This document shows positions 8,825 to 16,781 of a stretch of DNA of 37,495 bases, piece after piece. The stretch covers positions 1 through 37,495 of the forward strand of contig JADZAP010000049.1 of the NCBI GenBank assembly GCA_020852705.1, in the 5' to 3' direction. The notes under the pieces were generated by a model, which ran no database searches, was not told where the DNA came from, and saw nothing but the letters and a program-made list of their open reading frames with translations. A program made the position numbers and the translations under genes. This stretch comes from Ignavibacteria bacterium. GTDB lineage: Bacteria; Bacteroidota; Ignavibacteria; Tepidaquicellales; OLB5. Within the stretch, counting starts at the first letter, position 1, and each line of letters starts with the position of its first letter.

Positions 8825-9670
8825 TTACTCCACAAGTAATTCAGGTCTGTATTCAAAGTGCATAGTATCGTAGTGGTACCACTTTCCGCCCCAGATGAAT
8901 CCGTGCTTTTCAAATATTTCCACAATTTCAATCGGAATCTGATTACGCCATGTTGTACTGCCTTCCCACTTCCAGTAATTGCTGTATTTGGTGTTAATAT
9001 CAATAGATGTGCCAAAAGCATGCGTACTTAATCTGTTAGTACCGGCAATTTTTCGCCAGTTAAAAGTACCGGAAGTTTTACTTACATATTTGTATAAATC
9101 CGCTGGAAGTGTTGCTTCAATTTCATCTGAAACTTCCCGCATTTTTTCAGCGGCTTGGTTTATGCTGTTAAACTGTATGGTGCAGCCGCAAATAGAAGGA
9201 AGCCAGTTTACATTTACCAGATTTTGCTGTACTTCACCTGATGACGAACCATACATTTTCGTGAAAAATGGTTCATAGCGAATTCTGCCCGGTTCAAAAT
9301 TTTCATCCGGAGGTGAGCCCCAGTTACTGCCCTTAACATACTTTTGCGACATCATATCTTCAAGGTCAGGGTTATCAAGCATTTCTTCATGGGTCTTGTT
9401 TTTAATTCCGTCATCCCATTGCATTATTGTACCATCTTTCCAATATAGGTTGTTATCATCAGCGGAATCTAAAAAATCGGGATATGCTTTAAGCAGTTTA
9501 CGCAAGCCTTCTGGGATATTTTTATTCCCCTTAATTCTATCCGTTTGGTTTTCCTTATTATTTTTTTCAGAATTTGAGTAACTTGTGCGGTTTTCTGTAT
9601 TGTTTTCAGTTCTATTTTCATTGCAGGAAAATAAACTGAAAATTGCAATTATGCTGATTATGAGATTCAT
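8825..9670 (-). CDS. M15-family peptidoglycan peptidase lipoprotein (D-Ala-D-Ala carboxypeptidase-like)
   Basis: With the start at 9670 the protein has 281 residues and a short lipoprotein signal ending in LFSC, with lipidated Cys16; an upstream in-frame ATG at 9697 would add nine mostly acidic residues before the signal, so I prefer 9670. Residues 20-50 are an Asn/Glu-rich linker. The catalytic C-terminal half shows the M15 zinc pattern: S.HAFGTSIDIN near 215-226 (His and Asp ligands) and D.MHFEY near 268-274 (catalytic acid and third His). This fits the VanY/M15_4-type peptidases that trim peptidoglycan stem peptides. A Cys-G-Cys pair lies near 161-163. It probably acts in the periplasm, tethered to a membrane. 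Convergent with the HAD gene, divergent from the methyltransferase gene. Confidence 0.82.
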   Translation of the reverse strand: MNLIISIIAIFSLFSCNENRTENNTENRTSYSNSEKNNKENQTDRIKGNKNIPEGLRKLLKAYPDFLDSADDNNLYWKDGTIMQWDDGIKNKTHEEMLDNPDLEDMMSQKYVKGSNWGSPPDENFEPGRIRYEPFFTKMYGSSSGEVQQNLVNVNWLPSICGCTIQFNSINQAAEKMREVSDEIEATLPADLYKYVSKTSGTFNWRKIAGTNRLSTHAFGTSIDINTKYSNYWKWEGSTTWRNQIPIEIVEIFEKHGFIWGGKWYHYDTMHFEYRPELLVE

Positions 9671-9735
9671 ATAATCTTCGTCAAAGTTTGCTCTCATTAT
9701 AGGATTTTGAGAGAAAATTAATATTAAATAAATAT

Positions 9736-9765
9736 AATATACTTTAATATTAAATATACTTTAAT
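9736..9765. repeat. Two 13-bp direct repeats before the methyltransferase gene
   Basis: AATATACTTTAAT occurs at 9736-9748 and 9753-9765 (17-bp period), 16 bp before the start codon at 9781. It could be an operator or just low-complexity AT sequence. Confidence 0.4.
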
Positions 9766-9780
9766 GCAAAAAATTTTAAA

Positions 9781-10488
9781 ATGAATAAAGGTAAACTGTA
9801 TTTAATTCCCAACACATTGGGAAGCGAAAATGTTCAAATGGTAATTCCTTCAGGCATTTTGGGAATAATAAATAATATTAACCATTATATAGTTGAAAAT
9901 ATCCCAAGCGCTGTAAGTTTCTTAAAGCAAGCTGGTCTTAAAACACCTATAAAAGATCTTACGTTCAGGGTTCTTAATAAAAATACTGAACCAAACGATA
10001 TTTACACCTATCTTGATGAACTTGAAAACGGAAATAATGCGGGCTTAATTTCAGAAGCAGGTCTTCCGTGCATTGCTGATCCGGGCAGTATTATTGTAAA
10101 ACTTGCACACACAAGGTCAATTACCGTAATACCTTTAACAGGACCTTCATCAATTATGCTGGCATTAATGGCATCCGGCTTTAACGGACAGCAATTTTCA
10201 TTTAACGGATATTTGCCGATTGAAAAAATTGCGAGGATGAAAAAATTAAAAGAACTTGAAAAAAAAGTTAAATTCTCCGGTGAGACACAAATATTTATTG
10301 AAGCACCTCACAGAAATGATAAGCTGTTTGAGGATATAATTTCAATATGTGCAAATGAAATTTCACTTTGCATTGCTAAGGAGCTTACAAATGAAAATGA
10401 AATGATAGCAGTAAATACCGTTATCAACTGGAAAAAAAATAAAATTGTAATTGGCAAAGTACCTGCGATTTTTATTTTGGGAAATTAA
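9781..10488 (+). CDS. RsmI-like SAM-dependent methyltransferase (tetrapyrrole methylase fold)
   Basis: A 235-residue protein of the tetrapyrrole methylase superfamily in the RsmI/YraL branch. Diagnostic blocks are GLISEAGLPCIADPGS (residues 87-102), PLTGPSSIMLALMASG (119-134), FSFNGYLP and ETQIFIEAPHRN. By family, RsmI 2'-O-methylates C1402 of 16S rRNA. This protein is about 50 residues shorter than E. coli RsmI and its N-terminus departs from the usual GTLYVV start (here GKLYLIPNTLG), the pattern of the short version common in Bacteroidota. The exact target is therefore an inference. The start codon is preceded by AT-rich repeats rather than a Shine-Dalgarno sequence. Divergent from the M15 gene. 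Confidence 0.85.
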   Translation: MNKGKLYLIPNTLGSENVQMVIPSGILGIINNINHYIVENIPSAVSFLKQAGLKTPIKDLTFRVLNKNTEPNDIYTYLDELENGNNAGLISEAGLPCIADPGSIIVKLAHTRSITVIPLTGPSSIMLALMASGFNGQQFSFNGYLPIEKIARMKKLKELEKKVKFSGETQIFIEAPHRNDKLFEDIISICANEISLCIAKELTNENEMIAVNTVINWKKNKIVIGKVPAIFILGN

Positions 10489-10611
10489 AATTTCAACATA
10501 ATCATAAATACTAAGTTATAATTACAATTACAGTCAAATATATATTGGTTTTACAGTAGTTTAACAAAAGCATTTTTAAAGATACCCTTTGAATAATAGG
10601 AACAATTAAAT

Positions 10612-10639
10612 AAAAAAGGACGGTAATATTGCCGTCCTT
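10612..10639 (-). terminator. Rho-independent terminator of the HU gene
   Basis: A stem of AAGGACGG (10616-10623) and CCGTCCTT (10632-10639) with an 8-nt loop is followed on the minus strand by six T (10617-10612). It lies 25 nt past the HU stop codon. Confidence 0.9.
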
Positions 10640-10663
10640 CTGAATTTATTTTAATGGTAAAAC

Positions 10664-10942
10664 TTATCTGCCGTTTACAGAATCGCTGAGACTTTTACCT
10701 GCTTTAAAACGTGCAACTTTTCTTGCGGGAATTTCAATAGTTGCACCGGTCTGGGGGTTTCTGCCCTGTCGTGCGGCGCGTTTTGAAACTGAAAAAGTTC
10801 CAAATCCAACCAGTGATACTCTGCCGCCTTTTTTAAGTGTTTTTGTTACTGATTCCAGAAATGAATCCAAGGCTGCCTTAGCTGATACTTTTGTTGTTTT
10901 GGCATCACCCGCCATTTTGGAAATAATTTCTTCTCTTGTCAT
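10664..10942 (-). CDS. hup: HU-family DNA-binding protein
   Basis: A 92-residue histone-like protein. The N-terminal helices (TREEIISKMAGDAKTTKVSAK) are followed by the HU signature GFGTFSVSKRAARQGRNPQTG near residues 46-66, with the beta-arm Arg/Pro residues that insert into the DNA minor groove, and a basic C-terminus (ARFKAGKSL). Length and motif are canonical. It compacts and bends DNA as a dimer. Monocistronic, with its own promoter candidate (10989-11022) and a clear terminator. Confidence 0.97.
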   Translation of the reverse strand: MTREEIISKMAGDAKTTKVSAKAALDSFLESVTKTLKKGGRVSLVGFGTFSVSKRAARQGRNPQTGATIEIPARKVARFKAGKSLSDSVNGR

Positions 10943-10988
10943 TTGATTGATGTTTAAATAGTTATTAAATATGTTTATGGAAGTTTCA

Positions 10989-11022
10989 CAAAGATAACAA
11001 TTTATTAATAAAATAAAAACAA
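10989..11022 (-). promoter_or_regulatory. Promoter candidate for HU
   Basis: On the minus strand TATCTTTG (10996-10989) matches TAnnTTTG, and a TTG (11022-11020) lies 23 nt upstream, slightly more than the usual 19-21. The predicted start of transcription is near 10985, giving a leader of about 43 nt. Confidence 0.5.
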
Positions 11023-11300
11023 GTTTAATACGTCTTAAACACAGTATATATAAGGGTTAAAGGATTCGATAAAATTGTACTTTGTTCAGAACTATTTTTA
11101 TGTAAATGGAAAATATACTAAAACTCAAGTAAAAATTCTCCAAAATAATAATGCAAGATAATTAAAAATTGATATATTTTGAAAAATTAATACAATAATA
11201 CCTTTTTTGATAAATCATATTTAATTAACATTGCAGGCTTGATAAAAAGAATATCTATATATATGATAAACAATAGGATGTTAATCTCCAGATAAACCGG
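11023..11300. other. AT-rich intergenic stretch between HU and the ABC exporter
   Basis: I see no gene, clear hairpin or exact TAnnTTTG box here. Near-matches (TACTTTG near 11079, TATATTTTG near 11172) have the wrong internal spacing. It presumably holds the promoter of the exporter. Confidence 0.5.
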
Positions 11301-13088
11301 ATGAAAATACTTTTAAAATATTTAAAAACGTACCGCGGATTTATTATTGTAGCACTTGTTTTAGCTGCTGTAAATCAATTATTTTCAATGATGGATCCGT
11401 TAATTGTAAGATATATAATAGATGATTATGCTACAAAATTTGATAAATATTCATCAGAGGAGTTCTTTAAAGGTGTGGGATTCCTTCTGGCTCTTGGTAT
11501 AGGCGCAGCATTTGTTTCAAGGATTGCTAAGAATTTTCAGGATTATTATATAAATATGATAACTCAAAAGCTGGGTGCCAAAATGTATGCAGATGGTATA
11601 AAACACTCGCTTGAGCTGCCTTATCAGGTATTTGAAGATAAGCGGAGCGGTGAAACACTTGGAGTTTTGCAAAAATTGAGAACTGATGCAGAAAAACTAA
11701 TAGCTCTTGCAATAAATATTGTTTATACTACTTTAATCGGACTGATTTTTGTAACTATATATTCATTTTCAATTCATTGGGTAATTTTTCCGGTGTATGC
11801 AGTTACCGCTCCGTTAATTGCATTTATAAGCTCAAAGCTAAGTAAGAAAATAAAGTATATACAGAAAAAAATTGTTGGCGAAACCACCGCTTTAGCAGGA
11901 ACTACAACAGAATCATTAAGAAATATTGAGCTTGTTAAAAGTCTGGGACTTGCTGGTCAGGAAATAAACCGGCTGAATTCCACAACTGAAAAGATTCTGG
12001 GGCTTGAGCTTAAAAAAGTAAGATTTGTAAGGAGCTTAAGTTTTATACAAGGCACCATAGTAAATTTTTTAAGAACATCTATTCTGTTTATAATGATGTA
12101 CCTTATATTTTCCAGAGTAATTACAGCGGGTGAATTTTTTTCGCTCTATATATACTCATTTTTCATTTTCGGACCGCTGCAGGAGCTTGGTAATATTATA
12201 AATGTTTACAGAGAAACCGAAGTATCACTGAATAACTTCAGAGATATAATTGAAACACCCGTTGAAAAAAAGCCCATCAACCCTGTTTCAATTGGGAAGA
12301 TAGAAACTTTTGAGTTTAATAACGTTACATTTAAACATCAAAGCGCAGCTAACCACGCATTAGAAAATATTTCATTTAAAACAAACATTGGCGAAACTAT
12401 TGCATTTGTTGGACCATCTGGTGCCGGAAAAACCACGCTTGTAAAATTACTTGTTGGTTTATATACTCCTCAAACAGGAACAATATTTTACAACGGTGTT
12501 GCTGGAAATGAAATTGAATTTGATAAACTTCGCAACCAGATAGGTTTTGTAACGCAGGATACACAATTATTTGCAGGAAGTATAAAAGAAAACCTGCTTT
12601 TTGTAAATCCCGGTGCAAGCGATAAACAGATTATGGATGCACTTAACAAAGCCGCATGCCAAAATCTTTTGGCAAGGGCAAATAAAGGAATTAATTCTGT
12701 AATTGGTGAAGGTGGTGTTAAAGTTTCAGGTGGCGAAAAACAGAGACTCTCCATAGCCCGTGCACTTTTACGGCAGCCAAGACTGTTAGTGTTTGATGAG
12801 GCAACTTCGGCACTTGATTCATTAACTGAGGAAGAAATTAGCCAGACTATACGAAGTGTATCCGAAAAAAAAGATCATATCACTATACTGATTGCACACA
12901 GACTTTCAACCGTGATGCATGCTGATAAAATTTACGTACTTGAAAAAGGGCAGATGACAGAAGAAGGCAGGCACGAAGAATTACTTGAGATGAAGGGATT
13001 GTATTATGCAATGTGGCGTCAGCAAATTGGTGAACGCCACCGGCTTATAGAAAATGGGAATATCAAAAGTGAATTAGTCAATAATTAA
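11301..13088 (+). CDS. ABC exporter, fused membrane and ATPase domains (MsbA-like)
   Basis: A 595-residue half-transporter that would act as a dimer. Residues 1-320 form the type IV exporter membrane domain with six predicted helices, the first at about 15-35 and the next at 57-75. The ATPase domain follows: Walker A GPSGAGKT near 371, Q-loop VTQD near 414, signature VSGGEKQRLS near 475, Walker B LLVFDEATSALD near 495 and H-loop IAHRLST near 530. All catalytic residues are intact, with Glu after the Walker B Asp. Family members export lipids, peptides or drugs; nothing here fixes the substrate. There is no partner half-transporter next to it, so a homodimer is likely. The gene is transcribed alone and no Shine-Dalgarno sequence is evident. 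Confidence 0.93.
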   Translation: MKILLKYLKTYRGFIIVALVLAAVNQLFSMMDPLIVRYIIDDYATKFDKYSSEEFFKGVGFLLALGIGAAFVSRIAKNFQDYYINMITQKLGAKMYADGIKHSLELPYQVFEDKRSGETLGVLQKLRTDAEKLIALAINIVYTTLIGLIFVTIYSFSIHWVIFPVYAVTAPLIAFISSKLSKKIKYIQKKIVGETTALAGTTTESLRNIELVKSLGLAGQEINRLNSTTEKILGLELKKVRFVRSLSFIQGTIVNFLRTSILFIMMYLIFSRVITAGEFFSLYIYSFFIFGPLQELGNIINVYRETEVSLNNFRDIIETPVEKKPINPVSIGKIETFEFNNVTFKHQSAANHALENISFKTNIGETIAFVGPSGAGKTTLVKLLVGLYTPQTGTIFYNGVAGNEIEFDKLRNQIGFVTQDTQLFAGSIKENLLFVNPGASDKQIMDALNKAACQNLLARANKGINSVIGEGGVKVSGGEKQRLSIARALLRQPRLLVFDEATSALDSLTEEEISQTIRSVSEKKDHITILIAHRLSTVMHADKIYVLEKGQMTEEGRHEELLEMKGLYYAMWRQQIGERHRLIENGNIKSELVNN

Positions 13089-13237
13089 TCATGGAATATT
13101 TTAAACTTTAGAAATTATAACATATATCTGCCGATTTTATGTTATTACCGCATTTTAATCTTGTTATTGCAATCAAATTTTTTCTATTCTATTACAGCAG
13201 GTACATTTAAAGATGTTAAGAAGTGGTATTGATAAAG

Positions 13238-13279
13238 TAAAAAATTAAAAGGGCTGTATCAGATAAGACACAGCCCTTT
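13238..13279 (-). terminator. Rho-independent terminator of the Rieske gene
   Basis: A 10-bp stem AAAGGGCTGT (13248-13257) / ACAGCCCTTT (13270-13279) with a 12-nt loop is followed on the minus strand by TTAATTTTTT. It lies 17 nt after the stop at 13297. Confidence 0.88.
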
Positions 13280-13296
13280 GATTTTCAAAACAAAAT

Positions 13297-13830
13297 TTAT
13301 TTCTCTTCCTTCTTATCTGTAGGTTGTTCATTTTTATCTTTTGACTTGTCGTTCTTATCCTTTGGCTGCTCATTATTATCTGTGGTTTGTACTTTTATAG
13401 TAACTGTTCCTTTATCGCTGTCAAAAATTGTTTCAAAAGTTTTCAGGTTATCCTTTGCCGGTCCTTGAGTTACAGTCCCGTCAAGTGTGTATTCACTGCC
13501 GTGGCATGGGCAAACAAACTTATTGCCTTCAAGTTCAACATCGCACCCTTTATGGGTGCAGATAGTTTTTACAGCAGTAAACTCCGTTTCAGATTTCCGT
13601 ATGAGCATCAGCTCATCATTAACCCTTACACTGCCCCCGGTTTTTGAAAGAGCAGCATTTTCGCTAAGCGTAACTACAATATCATCTCCGCTTTTGCGGT
13701 ATATTGCTTTACGTGCTGCCGAAGTTTTTGTTAATGCTTCAATATTAACAGTTGAAAACATTGCCCCGCCAGCTATAACTCCAACTGCCGAGCGCTTTAT
13801 AAAATCTCTTCTTGAAAGTTTTTTTGACAT
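13297..13830 (-). CDS. Tat-exported Rieske [2Fe-2S] protein
   Basis: A 177-residue Rieske protein. Residues 6-12 (S-R-R-D-F-I-K) are a Tat motif followed by a hydrophobic helix to about 25, which may be cleaved or stay as an anchor. The cluster motifs are C-T-H-K-G-C at 91-96 and C-P-C-H-G-S at 107-112: ligands C91, H93, C107 and H110, with C96 and C109 able to form the disulfide of high-potential bc1/b6f-type Rieske proteins. Residues 152-177 are a low-complexity Lys/Asp/Glu tail with near-repeats of KDKN.Q. There is no cytochrome b gene nearby, so its electron partner is unknown. A Shine-Dalgarno sequence (AAAAGGAG) precedes the start by about 9 nt. Confidence 0.92.
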   Translation of the reverse strand: MSKKLSRRDFIKRSAVGVIAGGAMFSTVNIEALTKTSAARKAIYRKSGDDIVVTLSENAALSKTGGSVRVNDELMLIRKSETEFTAVKTICTHKGCDVELEGNKFVCPCHGSEYTLDGTVTQGPAKDNLKTFETIFDSDKGTVTIKVQTTDNNEQPKDKNDKSKDKNEQPTDKKEEK

Positions 13831-14024
13831 TAATGTTTACTCCTTTTAACCTTTATCACCGGTTTTATATTATATAAAATTACGTTATACTTTTTTAACA
13901 ATCAATATAAATTTATAATTGTTACACTAATTTACAGTTAAAACAATAATCTATATCAAATTTTAAGCTGTTTTAGTAAAAATTATCCACTTAATTTACA
14001 CAATATTTATATTATTTTAGCTGA

Positions 14025-14855
14025 ATGAAAAATCGTTCGGGTTATATATGGGTTTTATTTATATTGCTGTTAATTCTGGTTATTGACGCATACTATCAGA
14101 TTGAAAGCTCAACGGTTCCAATTTGGCAGACCGAGTGGTTTCTTTGGAGAGTGCTGGCTGTTATTCTTTTAATACTTGGTGCTTTATTCTACTACTACTT
14201 AAAAGCTAAACAAAAAAATATAAATGAACTAAATAAGTTCAAACAAAAAGTTATTGAAGAACAGGAACAGCAATGGAAAGTAATTGCAGGTGAACTGCAT
14301 GATAGTATTGGACAAAATCTGAGTGCTATAAATATTTTTTTGCAGCAGCAGCTCAAAGCTGTAATTGATGAAAATAGCAGGTTAAAACAGGCATCAGTGC
14401 TTACCGTTGAAACAATAGATGAAGTACGTAGAATATCTCAAAGGCTTTATCCAAAGCAGATTGAAAGACTTGGTTTAACTATTTCAATAGAAGCAATGAT
14501 AGAACGAATTACTGCAGCTTCGGGTATTAAATTTATTTACAATATTGAAAGCATTGATAACATACTTAGCCGCGAAGCAGAGGTGCAGTATTTCAGGGTA
14601 ATTCAGGAACTGCTTAATAATATTATGAAACATTCCGGGGCTAAAGCAGTTACTGTAAATGTACATAAATCGGTAATGTTTATTGTAACAGAAATTATTG
14701 ATGACGGTGTTGGTTTTGAAACTGCCGACCCTGCCAAACTTGGATTTGGTTTGATAAATATTGAAGAACGGATCCGCATGATAAAAGCTGTATATGAATT
14801 CAATTCAGAAAAAAATAAAGGTACAAGATTTAAAATTACTGTTCCTGTAAAATAA
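14025..14855 (+). CDS. NarL-type sensor histidine kinase (HisKA_3)
   Basis: A 276-residue membrane kinase. Two helices (about 7-22 and 40-59) enclose a periplasmic loop of under 20 residues, too short for a typical sensor domain, so the signal is likely sensed in the membrane or by a partner. A coiled linker (60-85) leads to the dimerisation helix with H92 in ELHDSIGQ. The ATPase domain has the N-box QELLNNIMKHSGAK, DDGVGFE and GLGLINIEERI. These are the hallmarks of the HPK7/NarX class. The cognate regulator gene starts 51 bp downstream on the same strand. Confidence 0.93.
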   Translation: MKNRSGYIWVLFILLLILVIDAYYQIESSTVPIWQTEWFLWRVLAVILLILGALFYYYLKAKQKNINELNKFKQKVIEEQEQQWKVIAGELHDSIGQNLSAINIFLQQQLKAVIDENSRLKQASVLTVETIDEVRRISQRLYPKQIERLGLTISIEAMIERITAASGIKFIYNIESIDNILSREAEVQYFRVIQELLNNIMKHSGAKAVTVNVHKSVMFIVTEIIDDGVGFETADPAKLGFGLINIEERIRMIKAVYEFNSEKNKGTRFKITVPVK

Positions 14856-14906
14856 CTGTTATTTTAAAATAATTGAATATGTTAAATAATTATTACTAAA
14901 AATAAA

Positions 14907-15548
14907 TTGGTACAAAAAATAAAAATAATTATCGCTGATGACCATCATATATTCCGTAAAGGTGTATTAAGTATTGTTTCAGAAAGTAATTCCATTGAAG
15001 TAATAGGCGAGGCATCTGCAGGAAATGATGCATTAAAGCTGATTGAAGAAAAAAAACCGGATATTGCAATTCTTGATATTGATATGCCCGGTTTAAGCGG
15101 ACTTGATATTGCAAGAAAGATCAAATCAGAAAAGTTACCGACTAAAACCGTAATTTTAACAATACACAAAGATAAGGAATATTTTGATGAAGCACTTGAA
15201 CTTGATATTAAAGCTTATATTTTAAAAGAAAGCATTGCAAATGACCTTATTGACTGCATAATAAAAGTATATGAAGGTGATTATTATATCAGCTCCGCTA
15301 TTTCAGGATATCTTATAGAAAATAAAAAATTAAAAGATAACAAAAACGGTCTTGATATACTTACTCCCGCAGAACTTGAAATATTAAAATTAATTTCACA
15401 AAACAAAACAAGTTCGCAAATTGCTGACTTGCTTTACCGCAGTATCCGCACAATAGAAAACCACCGAAATAATATTTGCAATAAACTTGGCTTAAAAGGT
15501 CCGCATGCACTGCTGCTATTTGCAATTCAGCATAAATTAAAGCTTTAA
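14907..15548 (+). CDS. NarL/FixJ-family response regulator (LuxR-type HTH)
   Basis: A 213-residue regulator. The receiver domain has acidic D11-D12, phospho-acceptor D57 (ILDIDMPG), T85 and K107, all intact. A linker leads to the LuxR-type helix-turn-helix at about 150-210 (LTPAELEILKLISQNKTSSQIAD, RTIENHRNNICNKLGLK). The start is a TTG at 14907; upstream in-frame codons reach a stop at 14883 with no ATG, and this start puts the first beta strand in the usual place. It is paired with the kinase at 14025 and precedes the GldM-like gene by 126 bp, so that gene is a candidate target or operon member. Confidence 0.93.
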   Translation: MVQKIKIIIADDHHIFRKGVLSIVSESNSIEVIGEASAGNDALKLIEEKKPDIAILDIDMPGLSGLDIARKIKSEKLPTKTVILTIHKDKEYFDEALELDIKAYILKESIANDLIDCIIKVYEGDYYISSAISGYLIENKKLKDNKNGLDILTPAELEILKLISQNKTSSQIADLLYRSIRTIENHRNNICNKLGLKGPHALLLFAIQHKLKL

Positions 15549-15635
15549 TTCCTTAAAATCAAAGGTTTAAAATTAAGTAGTTCTACTTATATAAAAGAAG
15601 TATCTCTCTCTATTTATATCCCGCTACAGTATTTT

Positions 15636-15643
15636 TATTTTTG
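15636..15643 (+). promoter_or_regulatory. Possible -7 box (TATTTTTG) for the GldM-like gene
   Basis: This matches TAnnTTTG, 31 bp before the ATG at 15675. There is no TTG at -33, so if it is real it may need an activator; the adjacent NarL-type regulator is the obvious candidate. Confidence 0.3.
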
Positions 15644-15674
15644 TATATCAAAAAAAAATTCAACTTATACAAAA

Positions 15675-16586
15675 ATGAAAAAACAAAGAGACGTAAAATT
15701 CATTATATATCAGGCATTATACATATTTGTAGTTTGTGTAGTTGCCATTAAAGGTGCAAACCTTGATTTATCTCAGGTAATAGAAGATGACGGCAAACCT
15801 AAAGTTATACTTACCCCTGAAGAAATGGATTCTATAAAGAAACTTTTGGAAAAAGCTATAATTGTTGATACAAACCGTTTTGCATTGGTAGATAAAGATC
15901 TTTTAAAAGATAATGAGAAAATGAAAGAGCTTGTAAGGCAAACAATGGTTTCAAACACTTCATTTGTTTCCAGTTCACCTGTAGTTGAAACAACACCGAT
16001 TGTTGAGAAAAATGAAAAAATTGAAAAAATTGATCCCACTACCGAGCAAAAAATAGAAAATGAAATTGTATTAGGTGATATTGAGCTTTATCAGTATCAT
16101 GTTAATTCTGTTAGCAACAGAGGGAATAATCCTATTGTTGTAGCAGGAGTAACTATTCCGGCACACTCAACTAAACAGGTGCAATTAGGCGGTGAGTCAA
16201 CTGTAACCATTTCGGCAGGTGATAAATCCAAAACTGTTAATGTAAAAGATAACTCTAAACCAAAAATTAATATACAACGAGTCTCTTCAATGGGTGAAGA
16301 TGCAAGGGCTTCTGATTTGCAAAGAAGTATTGGATTCCGTGTTACTATTTCAGATGATTTCCCAGAACAGCTTGATGTAAAATTTAATGGTCCGGTAACT
16401 ATTGAAAATAAAGGTAACGGTGTTTATGATGTTAAAATGAATGCATTTGGTTCAAAATCAGCATTTGATAATTTTATAGATAACAAAGATGCTCCCTATA
16501 ATGTTGGATTTACGGTATCGGTTTCCGATAGGCTTTCAGGACATAAAATAACAGGTCAGCAGTCATTCCAGTTTGGTGAATGGTAA
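15675..16586 (+). CDS. Inner-membrane protein, possibly GldM/PorM-like
   Basis: A 303-residue protein with a short basic N-terminus, one membrane helix (about 8-27) and a large exported part. Residues 80-130 are a Val/Thr/Glu/Lys-rich linker. Residues 135-185 form a small beta domain (GVTIPAHSTKQVQLGG). Residues 190-303 read like the last GldM/PorM domain: an Arg/Ser/Met-Gly-Glu stretch, D-L-Q, then RVTISDDFPEQLDVKF, and a closing strand. The N-terminal pattern (RDVKFIIYQALY, helix, then ANLDLSQV) also resembles GldM (RxKMI..MYLVL). GldM/PorM forms the energised T9SS core with GldL. This similarity is judged by eye, the protein is much shorter than the usual 500 residues, and no gldL, gldK or gldN gene is adjacent. 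It could be an unrelated envelope protein. Confidence 0.55.
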   Translation: MKKQRDVKFIIYQALYIFVVCVVAIKGANLDLSQVIEDDGKPKVILTPEEMDSIKKLLEKAIIVDTNRFALVDKDLLKDNEKMKELVRQTMVSNTSFVSSSPVVETTPIVEKNEKIEKIDPTTEQKIENEIVLGDIELYQYHVNSVSNRGNNPIVVAGVTIPAHSTKQVQLGGESTVTISAGDKSKTVNVKDNSKPKINIQRVSSMGEDARASDLQRSIGFRVTISDDFPEQLDVKFNGPVTIENKGNGVYDVKMNAFGSKSAFDNFIDNKDAPYNVGFTVSVSDRLSGHKITGQQSFQFGEW

Positions 16587-16671
16587 TCCAATAAATTGGA
16601 CTATTGGATGGTTAATGTGATAAGGTAAATAAGATATTTTGTTCTATTATATTTGAATGTAAAAAAAAGGC

Positions 16672-16741
16672 AAGCCTGTAAATGAGTTAAATTACCTTAT
16701 AATAACTTTTTACAGGTTTATTTTTTACAGGTTTATTTTTT
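16672..16741 (+). terminator. Terminator with a duplicated 3' arm
   Basis: The 5' arm AAGCCTGTAAA (16672-16682) can pair with TTTACAGGTTT at 16709-16719, followed by TTTATTTTTT. An exact 15-bp tandem duplication (ACAGGTTTATTTTTT at 16712-16726 and 16727-16741) gives a second possible 3' arm and U-tract. It serves the gene ending at 16586. Confidence 0.6.
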
Positions 16742-16761
16742 GCTGGAAAATAAACCAGCAA
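16740..16761. other. Short perfect hairpin
   Basis: TTGCTGG (16740-16746) and CCAGCAA (16755-16761) with an 8-nt loop lie 20 nt past the ppa stop codon. There is no T-tract on either strand directly after it, so a terminator role is uncertain. Confidence 0.45.
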
Positions 16762-16781
16762 GGAATAAAACAAGAACAGTC

